Source of the DNA: Nocardiopsis potens DSM 45234
GTDB lineage: Bacteria; Actinomycetota; Actinomycetes; Streptosporangiales; Streptosporangiaceae
Direction: 5' to 3'
Assembly (NCBI RefSeq): GCF_000341105.1
Contig: NZ_ANBB01000059.1
Location: forward strand, 1-64,000
Length of the DNA: 64,000 nucleotides
Shown: positions 43,096 to 52,457 of the stretch, piece by piece
Numbering within the stretch: the first letter of the stretch is position 1
How the letters are laid out: the number at the start of each line of letters is the position of its first letter
Position numbers and translations under genes: made by a program
The notes under the pieces: generated by a model
What the model was told of the DNA's origin: nothing
Seen by the model: the letters and a program-made list of their open reading frames with translations, nothing else
The model's database searches: none

Positions 43096-44411
43096 GTGTC
43101 CTTCTTCGGTGATCTGCGGACCGTGCTGCGCGGGCCCCGCTTCCGCCGGCTCTTCGGCACCCGCCTGGTCTCGCAGTTCGCCGACGGCGTCTACCAGGCG
43201 GGGCTGGCCGGCTACGTCTTCTTCAACCCCGAGCAGCACACCGCGGCCGGCGACGTCGCCGCCGCGTTCGCGGTGCTGCTGCTGCCGTTCTCGGTGGTCG
43301 GCCCGTTCGCCGGGGTGCTCATCGACCGCTGGTCCCGCCGCCAGGTGCTGCTGGTCTCGGCGCTGGTGAAGGCGGTGCTGGCCGGGCTGACCGGGGTGCT
43401 GGTGGCGGCCGGGGCCGACGGCGCGGCGTTCCTCGCCGCGGCGCTGGTGCTGCTCAGCGTCAACCGGTTCTTCCTGGCCGGGCTCTCCGCGGCGCTGCCG
43501 CACGTGGTCCCGGCCGACCGGCTGATGATGGCCAACGCCGTCACCCCCACCTGCGGCACCGCGGCGAGCTTCCTCGGCGCCGGGGTCGGCGCCGGGCTGC
43601 GGCTGGCCGGCGGGGACGGCGCGTCCGGCACCGCGGCGGTGCTGCTCGGCGCCGGGGTGTTCTTCGCCGCCGCGGGGGCGGTCGCGCTCACCCTGGGCCG
43701 CCGGGAGCTCGGCCCGGACCTGGCGGAGGCGCCGCCCCGGGTGCGCGAGGCGGTGCGCGGGGTGCTCTCCGGGCTGGCCGACGGGGCCCGGCACATCCTC
43801 TCCCGGCGCCCGGCCCGGTACGGGCTGGCCACCATCGGCGGGCACCGGTTCCTCTTCGGCGTCTCCACCCTGATGACGCTGCTGCTGTACAACAACACCT
43901 TCACCGCCGGCGGGGTGGCCGGGTTCGCCGGGTTCTCGGTGGCGCTGGCCGCCTCGGGGGCCGGGTTCCTCGCCGGGGCGGTGGCCACCCCTGGGCGACC
44001 GCGCGGATGTCGCCCGGGAACTGGATCGCGCTGCTGCTGGGCTGCGGGGCCGCGGTGCCGCTGGTGTTCGGCCTGCCGTTCTCGCCGGCGCTGTTCCCGT
44101 TCGCCGCGTTCGGCCTGGGGGTGGTCTCCCAGGGCGTCAAGGTCACCGTGGACACGCTGGTCCAGCGGTACATCGACGACGCCTACCGGGGACGGGTGTT
44201 CTCCGTCTACGACATGCTGTTCAACGCCTGCTTCGCGGCGGCCGCCGCGGTGGCCGCGGTGGCCGTGCCGCCCTCCGGGGCGAGCGCCGCGGTGCTCTGC
44301 TGCATGGCCGCGGGCTACGCCGCGATGGCGGCCGGCTGGGCGGTGTACGCCCGCGGCGGCGGCGCGCCCGGGGTCGCCGGACCCGCCGGGGCCGGCCGCC
44401 GGGCGCGCTGA
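43096..44411 (+). pseudogene. MFS transporter, frameshifted
   Basis: From GTG 43096 the protein reads as a major facilitator superfamily member (FRRLFGTRLVSQFADGVYQAGL, DRWSRRQVLLVSAL, PADRLMMANAV) up to GFLAGAVATP; it then continues in a different frame from ~43990 (...MSPGNWIALLLGCGAAVPLVFG) to the stop at 44411. Adding one C to the CCCC run at 43988-43991 would join them into one ~438-aa, 12-helix protein. GTG has no ribosome site, but TACGCT at 43083-43088 suggests a leaderless mRNA. It is either a recently broken gene or a sequence error. Confidence 0.82.
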
Positions 44412-44465
44412 GGCCGGCGGCCGGCCCCGGGAGGACCGGGCGCGCGGGCCGCCGGAGCAGGGCGG

Positions 44466-45962
44466 CTACCCCTCCGGGAGCTCGATCCCCTGCGCCGCGG
44501 CCCAGGTGCGCAGCTCCGCCTCGGCCGCCTCGGCGCCCATCGGCCCGTTCTCCAGCCGCAGTTCGAGCAGGAACCGGTAGGCCTTGCCGACCAGCGGCCC
44601 CGGCTCGATGCCCAGGATCCGCTGGATCTCGTTGCCGTCCAGGTCCGGCCGGATGCTGTTCAGCTCCTCCTCTTCGGAGAGCCGCTCGATCCGGTGCTCG
44701 ATGTCGTCGTAGGAGCGGCTCAGCGCCGCCGCCTTGCGCCGGTTCCGGGTGGTGCAGTCCGCCCGGGTCAGCACGTGCAGCCGCTGCAGCTGGTCGCCCG
44801 CGTCCCGGGCGTAGCGGCGAACCGCGGAGTCGGTCCACTCGCCCTTGCCGTAGCCGTGGAAGCGCAGGTGCAGCGCGACGAGCTTGCCGACGTCGGCGAC
44901 CACGTCCTTGGGGAAGCGCAGCGCGCTCAGCCGGTTCTTGCTCATCGAGGCGCCGACCACCTCGTGGTGGTGGAAGGTGACCCGGCCGCCCGACTCGAAC
45001 GCCCGGGTCTTCGGCTTGCCGATGTCGTGCAGCAGCGCGGCCAGCCGGAGCACCAGGTCGGGCTGCATGCCGCGGGCCCGCTCCAGGTCGATCGCCTGGT
45101 CCAGCACGGTCAGCGAGTGCTCGTAGACGTCCTTGTGCCGGTGGTGCTCGTCGATCTCCAGGCGGAGCCGGGGGATCTCCGGGAGCACGTGCTGCGCCAC
45201 CCCCAGCTCGACCATCTGCTCGATGCCGGTCCGCGGCGCCGGGCTGAGCATGAGCTTGGTGAGCTCGTCGCGGATCCGCTCGGCGGAGACGATGGAGAGC
45301 CGGCCGGCCATCTCCCGGGCGGCCTCGCGGACCTCCGGGACCGGTTCGAAGCCGAGCTGGGCGGCGAACCGGACCGCGCGCATGATGCGCAGCGGGTCGT
45401 CGCCGAAGGAGTCCTCCGGCCGGCCCGGCGTGCGCAGCCGCCGGGCCCCGAGGTCCTCCATCCCGCCGAACGGGTCGACGAAGGCCCGGTCCGGCAGCCG
45501 CACCGCCATCGCGTTCACCGTGAAGTCGCGGCGCCGCAGGTCCTCGGTGAGCGAGGTGCCGTAGTCCACCTCCGGCTTGCGCGACTTGGGCGAGTAGGAC
45601 TCGCTGCGGTAGGTGGTGATCTCCAGCTGCAGGCCGTCCTTGCGCAGCCCGACGGTGCCGAAGTCGATGCCGACCGTCCACACCGCGTCGGCCCAGCCGT
45701 CCACCAGCTCCAGGATCCGCTGCGGGACCGCGTCGGTGGTCAGGTCGAAGTCGTGCACCTCCCGGCCGAGCAGTGCGTCCCGCACCGGGCCGCCGACCAG
45801 GGCCAGCTCGTGGCCGGCCGCGGCGAACCGCTCCCCCAGCTCTCGGGCGGCCCGGTCGATGGCGGCGAAGACGCCGGCGACGGCGTCCCGCTGGTCGGCG
45901 GTCAGCTCGGACGGCGCCCCCTCGGGGCGCGGGTTCTCACCTGGAAGCGCAGTGTTCGGCAC
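44466..45962 (-). CDS. CCA-adding tRNA nucleotidyltransferase
   Basis: 498 aa from GTG 45962; the frame is open further upstream but low-complexity. The class II nucleotidyltransferase head carries LVGGPVRDALLGR and the metal-binding HDFDLTTDA, then RRRDFTVNAMA and the ERIRDELTK block; an HD phosphohydrolase domain follows (DVYEHSLTVLDQA, LLHDIGKPKTR). It adds or repairs the 3' CCA of tRNAs. This is needed here since, for example, tRNA-Ser(CGA) lacks an encoded CCA. Divergent from the DUF6049 gene with ~230 bp between. The cca-DUF6049-murJ order is conserved in actinobacteria. Confidence 0.94.
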   Translation of the reverse strand: MPNTALPGENPRPEGAPSELTADQRDAVAGVFAAIDRAARELGERFAAAGHELALVGGPVRDALLGREVHDFDLTTDAVPQRILELVDGWADAVWTVGIDFGTVGLRKDGLQLEITTYRSESYSPKSRKPEVDYGTSLTEDLRRRDFTVNAMAVRLPDRAFVDPFGGMEDLGARRLRTPGRPEDSFGDDPLRIMRAVRFAAQLGFEPVPEVREAAREMAGRLSIVSAERIRDELTKLMLSPAPRTGIEQMVELGVAQHVLPEIPRLRLEIDEHHRHKDVYEHSLTVLDQAIDLERARGMQPDLVLRLAALLHDIGKPKTRAFESGGRVTFHHHEVVGASMSKNRLSALRFPKDVVADVGKLVALHLRFHGYGKGEWTDSAVRRYARDAGDQLQRLHVLTRADCTTRNRRKAAALSRSYDDIEHRIERLSEEEELNSIRPDLDGNEIQRILGIEPGPLVGKAYRFLLELRLENGPMGAEAAEAELRTWAAAQGIELPEG

Positions 45963-46192
45963 AGCTCTCGAGGGTAAGTGGCCTTCCCCCGCGGTGCGAA
46001 TCGGCGGCCCTCCCCCGGGGCCCCGCCGTTGCACTTCGGGACCGGCTCCGCGAGAAGGTATCGTCGATCCCATCGGCACGACCGGACCGCTCCCTCGCGG
46101 CGGCGCCGCGTGCCCGATCGAACCGGCCACGGCGTCAGCGTTGCGCGGCACCCCCGCCCGGCCACCGTCAACCCGACTGGAAACCTTCTGGC

Positions 46193-48430
46193 GTGCGTCG
46201 ATTTGCTCACCTGGGCGCGGTCGTGGCCACGACCGCGGTCCTGATCCCGGCACTGGCCGGCTTCTCTCCTGTCCGGACCCCGTCGGCGGCCCCGGCCGAG
46301 ACCGACCCCGATGAGGCGCCGCTCGTCATCGACGCCATCACCCCCGAGGCGGTGGAACCGGACAGCACACTGCGCATCACCGGGGAGATCACCAACACCA
46401 CCGGCGCCGCCCTGGACGACCTGGCGATCCGGTTCCGCTACTCCGGCTACCCCTTCCACGAGCGCGCCCAGATCGCCGAGTTCGGCGAGGGGCAGGGGGA
46501 CGGCCAGACCCCCGCGCGCGGCCCCTCGGTGGACGTCGACGGCCCCCTGGAGCCGGGCGAGACCGCCTCCTTCACCCTCAAGGTCAAGGCCGGGAAGCTC
46601 GGCCTGGACGGCTTCGGGGTGTACCCGATGGCGGTGGAGGCGCTGGAGGGCGGCTCGGAGATCGCCACGGTCCGCAGCTACCTGCCCTACGAGGGCGAGA
46701 AGGCCCCCTCCCCCGTCGACATGGCCTGGGTCTGGCCGCTGATGGACTACCCCCGGCGCACCGACGACGACACCTTCCTCAGCACCGACCTGTCCGCCAG
46801 CGTCGGGCCGAACGGCCGGCTGGGCCGGCTGCTCACCGTCGGCGCCCAGGACGACTCCCTCACCCTGGACCCGAACGAGGCCGCCGACCCCGAGGAGGTC
46901 CCCGAGCCGGAGGAGAGCGACTCCGCCCAGGACACCACCTCGGCCCCGGCCTCCGACGACGCCGACCGGGTCCCGGTCACCTGGGCGGTCGACCCCGGGC
47001 TGCTCTCCGACATCGAGCGGCTGGCCGCCGGCCCGCACCAGGTCCTGGAGGACCCCTCGGCCGCCGGCGACGCCCTGGAGCCCCCCGCGCAGACCCGCGA
47101 GGCCGACCCCGCGGCCCGGGTCTGGCTGGACGGCGCCGCCTCCGCCCTGGAGAACGGGCACGTCATCGCCACCCCCTACGCGAACCCGGACGTCTCCGCG
47201 CTGCTCGCCGCCGACCTCGGCGCCGACCTGGACGACGCGGCCTCCCTCGGCCGGGACGCCCTCGCCTCCGCGCTGGGCGTCGAGGCCGACGGCGCCTACG
47301 CGCTGCCCCCCGACGGCCTGGTCGACCAGGCCACCCTGGACTTCTACGCCGAGCAGGGCGCCACCCGGTTCCTCGTCTCCGACGCCCAGATGCCCCCCCA
47401 GCCCTGGGTCGAGCACACCCCGGACGCCGGCGCCGAGCTGCCCCTCGGCGGTTCCGGCGAGGGCACCGCCCTGGTGGTGGACAGCGGGATCACCGACGCC
47501 CTGGGCCGGCCCAGCCGGGACCCCGGCGAGGCGGCCCTGGCCCGGCAGCGGTTCATCGCCGAGACCGCGATGATCAGCGGGGAGCACACCGGCGGCGACC
47601 GCACCGTGGTCGCCATGCCGCCGACCGCCTGGAACCCCGACCCGGAGTTCGCCCGCTCCGTGCTGGCCGCCTCCGAAGAGCTGCCCTGGGTGGACGCGGT
47701 CGAGCTGGGCGACGTCGAGCCGCCCTCCGGCGACTCCGAGCGCCAGGAGCCGTCCGGCGGGGCGGTGAAGAAGGCCCGGCTGGACGGCGACCACATGGAG
47801 GCGGTGAAGGACATCCGCGGCTCGGTCCGGCTGTTCAACAGCATCCTGGTGGAGGACGTCGACCCGTTCCGCCCCGCCGTGCTGCGCGCCGAGTCCGCGG
47901 CCTGGCGGGAGGAGGAGAGCCGCCGCCCGCTCTCGGTGCGGCTCGTCGGCAGCGCCGTCCGGGCCGGCCTGGGCAAGGTGCGGATCATCCCCACCGAGCC
48001 GGTCACCCTGGCCAGCAAGACCGGCACCATCGGCGTCATCATCGCCAACGACCTGGACGGCGAGGACCTGGCGGTCGAGGTCAAGCTCTCCATGTTCTCG
48101 GAGAACTCCGAGCGGCTGAGCATCGGCGACTACACCGACGAGATGGAGATCGGCCCGGGCCGCAAGACGACCGTGTACGTGCCGCTGAACGCGCGGATCA
48201 ACGGCCGCACCATGCTCTACCTGAGCCTGCAGAACTCCATGGGCGAACCGATCTCCAGCGAGGAGACCCTCACCTCGGTGAACGCCACCGGCCTGGGCAA
48301 CCAGGCGATGATCATCAGCGGCATCGGCGCACTGGTCCTGGTGGTCGCGCTCACCCCGCGGGCGCTGCGCAAGTGGGCCCGCAAGCGCGCCGCCGCCCAG
48401 GGCGGCCCGACCGGCGGCGAGGACGGCTGA
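46193..48430 (+). CDS. DUF6049 family envelope protein
   Basis: 745 aa from GTG 46193, with no clear ribosome site (possibly leaderless). It begins with a signal/anchor (VRRFAHLGAVVATTAVLIPALAG), then a large exported region starting with an Ig-like strand set (LRITGEITNTTGAALDDLAIRF), an acidic linker, further domains, and a C-terminal membrane helix (~712-730, MIISGIGALVLVVALTP) followed by a basic tail. The gene sits directly upstream of murJ, as throughout actinobacteria, so a role with MurJ in cell-wall assembly is inferred. The activity is unknown. Confidence 0.82.
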   Translation: MRRFAHLGAVVATTAVLIPALAGFSPVRTPSAAPAETDPDEAPLVIDAITPEAVEPDSTLRITGEITNTTGAALDDLAIRFRYSGYPFHERAQIAEFGEGQGDGQTPARGPSVDVDGPLEPGETASFTLKVKAGKLGLDGFGVYPMAVEALEGGSEIATVRSYLPYEGEKAPSPVDMAWVWPLMDYPRRTDDDTFLSTDLSASVGPNGRLGRLLTVGAQDDSLTLDPNEAADPEEVPEPEESDSAQDTTSAPASDDADRVPVTWAVDPGLLSDIERLAAGPHQVLEDPSAAGDALEPPAQTREADPAARVWLDGAASALENGHVIATPYANPDVSALLAADLGADLDDAASLGRDALASALGVEADGAYALPPDGLVDQATLDFYAEQGATRFLVSDAQMPPQPWVEHTPDAGAELPLGGSGEGTALVVDSGITDALGRPSRDPGEAALARQRFIAETAMISGEHTGGDRTVVAMPPTAWNPDPEFARSVLAASEELPWVDAVELGDVEPPSGDSERQEPSGGAVKKARLDGDHMEAVKDIRGSVRLFNSILVEDVDPFRPAVLRAESAAWREEESRRPLSVRLVGSAVRAGLGKVRIIPTEPVTLASKTGTIGVIIANDLDGEDLAVEVKLSMFSENSERLSIGDYTDEMEIGPGRKTTVYVPLNARINGRTMLYLSLQNSMGEPISSEETLTSVNATGLGNQAMIISGIGALVLVVALTPRALRKWARKRAAAQGGPTGGEDG

Positions 48431-48488
48431 GGCGCGCGCCCGCCTCCCGTCCCGCCGGCGAGCACCACCAGCGAAAGGAGCCTGCCCG

Positions 48489-50177
48489 GTGGCAACCGAC
48501 ACCGTCGACGGCAGCGACGACAGCGCACAGAGCGACTCCGGCTCCGGCGGCGGATCCGGGGGCGGCGCGATGCGCTCCAGCGCCATCATGGCCGTCGGGA
48601 CCATGGCCTCCCGGATCACCGGCTTCGTGCGGACCATCGTGCTCGCCGCGGCCCTGGGGACCCAGCTCCTCGGCGACGCCTACAACACCGCCAACACCAT
48701 CCCGTTCATCATCAACGACCTGCTGATCCAGGGGCTGATGGCGAGCGTCATAATCCCGTTCCTGGTGAAGCGGCGGAAGGCCGACGCCGACGGCGGCAAG
48801 GCCACCGAGGACCGGCTGTTCACCGCCGCGGTGGTGCTGCTGCTGGTGGTGAGCGTCACCGCGATGGCCGCCGCCCAGTGGCTGCTGGCCATGTACGCCG
48901 GCGGGTTCACCGACGAGCAGATGCAGGTCTCGGTCTACCTGGCCCGGTTCCTGCTGGCGCAGATCTTCTTCGTCGGCCTCAGCGGCCTGATCAGCGCGAT
49001 GCTCAACACCCGGGACCGGTTCGGCGCACCGGTGTGGGCGCCGGTGCTGAACAACCTGGTCATCATCGCGGTCGGGGTCGCGTTCATCCTGGTCGCGGCG
49101 CCCGGCCGCACCCCGGAGAACATCACCTCCGGTGAGCTGACCCTGCTCGGCCTGGGCACCACCTGCGGCATGGTCGCCCAGACCCTCGCGCTGGTGGTCT
49201 CGCTGTGGCGGACCGGGTTCCGCTGGCGGCCCCGGCTCGACCTGCGCGGCTCCGGCCTGGGCGAGGCGCTGCGCACCGCGGGCTGGATGTTCCTCTACAC
49301 CTGCACCACTCAGGTGGGCTTCCTGATCACCACCAACATCGCCAACCGGGCCGGCAGCCAGAGCGTGGAGCAGGGCTACGGGGTCGGCGCCGGCCTGACC
49401 GCCTACAACTACGCCTACCAGCTCTTCCAGCTGCCGTACGCGATCATCGCGGTCTCGCTGATCACCGTGCTGCTGCCGCGGATGAGCGCGCACGCCCACG
49501 ACGGCCTCTGGCACGAGGTGCGGGACGGCTTCTCCCGGACGCTGCGGGTCTCCGCGCTGTTCCTGGTGCCGCTGGCGCTGGCCATGGCGGTCTACGCGGT
49601 GCAGCTCTCCGTGGTGGTGTTCGCCCGCGGCTCCACCTCCGCCGCCGACGCGCACAACATCGGCGTGGTGCTCGCGGTGATGTCGCTGGGCCTGGTGCCG
49701 TTCACCGTCTTCCAGCTGATGCTCCGGGTCTTCTACGCGATGGGCGACACCCGCACCCCGGCGATGATCAGCATCGCCAACGTCGCGGTGCACGGCGTGC
49801 TGGCGGTCTCCTCGTCGCTGCTGCTGCCGCCGAACCAGGTGGTGGTCGGCGTCGCCGCCGGGTTCATGCTCTCCTTCGTGTCCGGCCTGGTCATCGCGGG
49901 GACGATCCTCAGCGCCCGGCTCGGAGGGCTTGACGGGCGGCGCATCCTGGGCACATTGTTGCGTCTGCACCTGGCGTCGCTGCCCAGCGTCGCCGCCGCG
50001 GTCGGCGTGCTCTGGCTGTTCACCCGCTGGTTCGGCTCCGGGCTGCTCACCAACCTGGGCGCCCCCGCCGCCGGCTGCCTGATCGGCGCGCTGCTGTTCC
50101 TGCTCTTCGCCCGGCTGCTGCGGGTCCAGGAGCTGCAGTCCGCCATCGGGCTGGTCCGCTCCCGGCTGCGGCGCTGA
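48489..50177 (+). CDS. murJ: Lipid II flippase MurJ (copy 1)
   Basis: 562 aa from GTG 48489 with AAGGAG 8 nt upstream. A short acidic cytoplasmic tail (~1-27) precedes 14 predicted membrane helices with MurJ/MviN landmarks: RSSAIMAVGTMASRITGFVR, GDAYNTANTIPFI, FLLAQIFF, and FYAMGDTRTPAMI. It flips lipid II to the outer face for the PBPs. A second murJ copy follows after 186 bp. There is no fused kinase domain, unlike the single large MviN of mycobacteria. Confidence 0.93.
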   Translation: MATDTVDGSDDSAQSDSGSGGGSGGGAMRSSAIMAVGTMASRITGFVRTIVLAAALGTQLLGDAYNTANTIPFIINDLLIQGLMASVIIPFLVKRRKADADGGKATEDRLFTAAVVLLLVVSVTAMAAAQWLLAMYAGGFTDEQMQVSVYLARFLLAQIFFVGLSGLISAMLNTRDRFGAPVWAPVLNNLVIIAVGVAFILVAAPGRTPENITSGELTLLGLGTTCGMVAQTLALVVSLWRTGFRWRPRLDLRGSGLGEALRTAGWMFLYTCTTQVGFLITTNIANRAGSQSVEQGYGVGAGLTAYNYAYQLFQLPYAIIAVSLITVLLPRMSAHAHDGLWHEVRDGFSRTLRVSALFLVPLALAMAVYAVQLSVVVFARGSTSAADAHNIGVVLAVMSLGLVPFTVFQLMLRVFYAMGDTRTPAMISIANVAVHGVLAVSSSLLLPPNQVVVGVAAGFMLSFVSGLVIAGTILSARLGGLDGRRILGTLLRLHLASLPSVAAAVGVLWLFTRWFGSGLLTNLGAPAAGCLIGALLFLLFARLLRVQELQSAIGLVRSRLRR

Positions 50178-50363
50178 CCGGGGGCGCGGCCGGGGCCGAC
50201 CGGTTCCGGCCGCGCCCGCCTCCGGGCGCGCGCCCGCCCGGCCCGCACCCGTATCCTCTACTCTCCGCCCGCCGACGCCCGGCCTCCGGCGCCCCCGTCT
50301 CCCTGCCACCCGGGACGCGGGCCGCGGTCCGGGATCCGCTCCCGATCACGATTGCGCTCCCCC

Positions 50364-52199
50364 GTGGCCAAGGACCAGACCGACAGCGAGAACGGCCCGC
50401 GCTCGCGCCTCCTCATGCCCGAGGAGGTCCTCGACTCGATCGAGCGCTCCGAACCGGACGACCGCCCCGAACCGGGGCTGACCACGGTCCGGGACCCCGC
50501 CGAGATCGGCGACCTGGGCACCGCGGACCGGGCCGGCGAGGAGGGCGACGAGATCGGCGGTGCCGCGCACAGCGCACCGCCGAACCTGATGCGCTCCAGC
50601 GCCGTCATGGCCGTCGGCACGGTGTTCTCCCGGCTCACCGGCTTCGGGCGGACGCTGGTGCTCGCCGCGGCGCTGGGCACCCAGCTCCTCGGCGACGCCT
50701 ACCAGACCGCGAACATGGTGCCGTTCGCCGTCTACGACCTGCTCATCGGCGGCCTGCTGGCCAGCGTCTTCGTGCCGTTCCTGGTGAAGCGGCGGAAGGC
50801 CGACGCCGACGGCGGCGACGCCACCGAGCAGCGGCTGTTCACCGCGATGCTGCTGGCGCTGTTCGCCATCACCCTGGTCGCGATCCTGGCCGCGGAGTGG
50901 CTGATCCGGATCTACGCCGGCGAGTTCACCGCCCCGCAGCACGAGGTCGCGGTCTACCTGGCCCGGTTCCTGCTGGCGCAGATCTTCTTCATCGGCGCCA
51001 GCGGCATCGCCAGCTCCATGCTGAACGCGCGGAACCGGTTCGCCGCGCCGATGTGGACCCCGGTGCTGCAGAACCTGGTGATCATCGGGGTCGGCCTGCT
51101 CTTCCTGAGCACGGCCGGCTCGGGCGGCACCCCGGAGAGCGTCACCGAGGCCCAGCTCACCCTGCTGGGGGCCGGCACCGCCGCGGGGCAGGTGCTGCAG
51201 ACCGCGATCCTCGCCTGGTCGCTGTGGCGGGCCGGGTTCCGCTGGCGGCCCCGGCTCGACCTGCGCGGCGCCGGGCTGGGCGAGCCGGTGCGCACCGCGG
51301 GCTGGATGATGCTCTACATCGGCATCGTCCAGGCCGGGCTGCTGGTGACCACCAACGTCGCCACCCGGGCCGGGGTGCGCGCGGCCGAGGCCGGCGAGTC
51401 GCTGGCCGGCGCGGGCATCACCGCCTACCAGTACGCCTCGCTGATCTACCAGCTGCCGTACGCGATCATCGCGGTCTCGGTGATCACCGCGCTGCTGCCG
51501 CGGATGAGCGGGCACGTCGCAGAGGGCCGCAAGGACCTGGTCCGGCTCGACTTCTCCCGCGGGTTCCGGCTCTCCTCGGTGCTGCTGGTGCCGATCTCGG
51601 TGGCGATGGTCGTCTACGCCGTCCCGTTCTGCGTGCTGCTGTACGCGCGCGGCAGCACCTCGGTGCAGGACGCGCAGAGCATCGGGATGATCCTGATGGC
51701 GTTCTCGGTGATGCTCATCCCGTTCACCCTGTTCCAGCTCCAGCAGCGGGTGTTCTACGCGCTGGGCGACACCCGCACGCCGTCGCTGATCGCGATCCCC
51801 GCCGAGCTGGCGCACGCGGCGCTGGCCGTCGCGCTGCTGTTCCTCGCCCCGCCGCACCTGATCGTGGTGCTGCTCCCGGTCGCCTATGGCATGTACTACA
51901 TCGTCGGCTCGCTGATCGCCTGGCGGATGCTGTCCCGCCGGCTCAACGGGCTGGACGGCCGGCGGACGCTCCGCACCCTGCTGCGGCTCTACGCCGCGTC
52001 GCTGCCGAGCGCGGTCTTCGCGGTCGCGATGATCTTCACCTTCGGCCTGCTGCCCGGGACCTACCTGCCCTCTGTGCTGGCCATGGCGGTGGGCGGCGCG
52101 GTGGGCGCGGCGGTGTTCGTTCTGGTGGCCCAGCGCCTCGGCGTGACAGAAGTCACAACTTTCTTCGGTATGGTACGAACCCGCCTACTCCGTCGCTGA
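50364..52199 (+). CDS. murJ: Lipid II flippase MurJ (copy 2)
   Basis: 611 aa from GTG 50364 (a TTG at 50352 is in frame). The acidic cytoplasmic N-terminus is longer (~78 residues: PEEVLDSIERSEPDD, EEGDEIGG), then the same 14-helix MurJ core. The two copies share many identical blocks, e.g. FLVKRRKADADGG, YLARFLLAQIFF and FRWRPRLDLRG. The tandem is a duplication; which copy is the essential flippase cannot be told from sequence. The pseudokinase gene lies 258 bp downstream. Confidence 0.92.
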   Translation: MAKDQTDSENGPRSRLLMPEEVLDSIERSEPDDRPEPGLTTVRDPAEIGDLGTADRAGEEGDEIGGAAHSAPPNLMRSSAVMAVGTVFSRLTGFGRTLVLAAALGTQLLGDAYQTANMVPFAVYDLLIGGLLASVFVPFLVKRRKADADGGDATEQRLFTAMLLALFAITLVAILAAEWLIRIYAGEFTAPQHEVAVYLARFLLAQIFFIGASGIASSMLNARNRFAAPMWTPVLQNLVIIGVGLLFLSTAGSGGTPESVTEAQLTLLGAGTAAGQVLQTAILAWSLWRAGFRWRPRLDLRGAGLGEPVRTAGWMMLYIGIVQAGLLVTTNVATRAGVRAAEAGESLAGAGITAYQYASLIYQLPYAIIAVSVITALLPRMSGHVAEGRKDLVRLDFSRGFRLSSVLLVPISVAMVVYAVPFCVLLYARGSTSVQDAQSIGMILMAFSVMLIPFTLFQLQQRVFYALGDTRTPSLIAIPAELAHAALAVALLFLAPPHLIVVLLPVAYGMYYIVGSLIAWRMLSRRLNGLDGRRTLRTLLRLYAASLPSAVFAVAMIFTFGLLPGTYLPSVLAMAVGGAVGAAVFVLVAQRLGVTEVTTFFGMVRTRLLRR

Positions 52200-52457
52200 T
52201 CACCCGGACGACGTCACGGCGCGTAAGCAGAGGAAGGAGGGTGAAGTGCGGCGAGTGCGGTGTACTTGTCCTCCTGGGACGTCGTCCGAGCGTCCTAGCA
52301 TGGAACAGCAGTTCTCCCCCTCCGCACCCGAGTATGACCGAGCTGCCCGAAGGGAGGTCAGGGACAGCCGACATGGCCGGCCCCAGCGCCGAGACCGAAC
52401 CGGCGCCCCCGCGCCCGTCCCGCTGGTCCCCCGGTCGTCGTGTCCGTCACTCCCGGA

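Noticed and set aside
45902-48637. 911-codon open frame on the minus strand
   Set aside because: Antisense shadow of the DUF6049 gene; composition is low-complexity Gly/Ala/Val/Arg.
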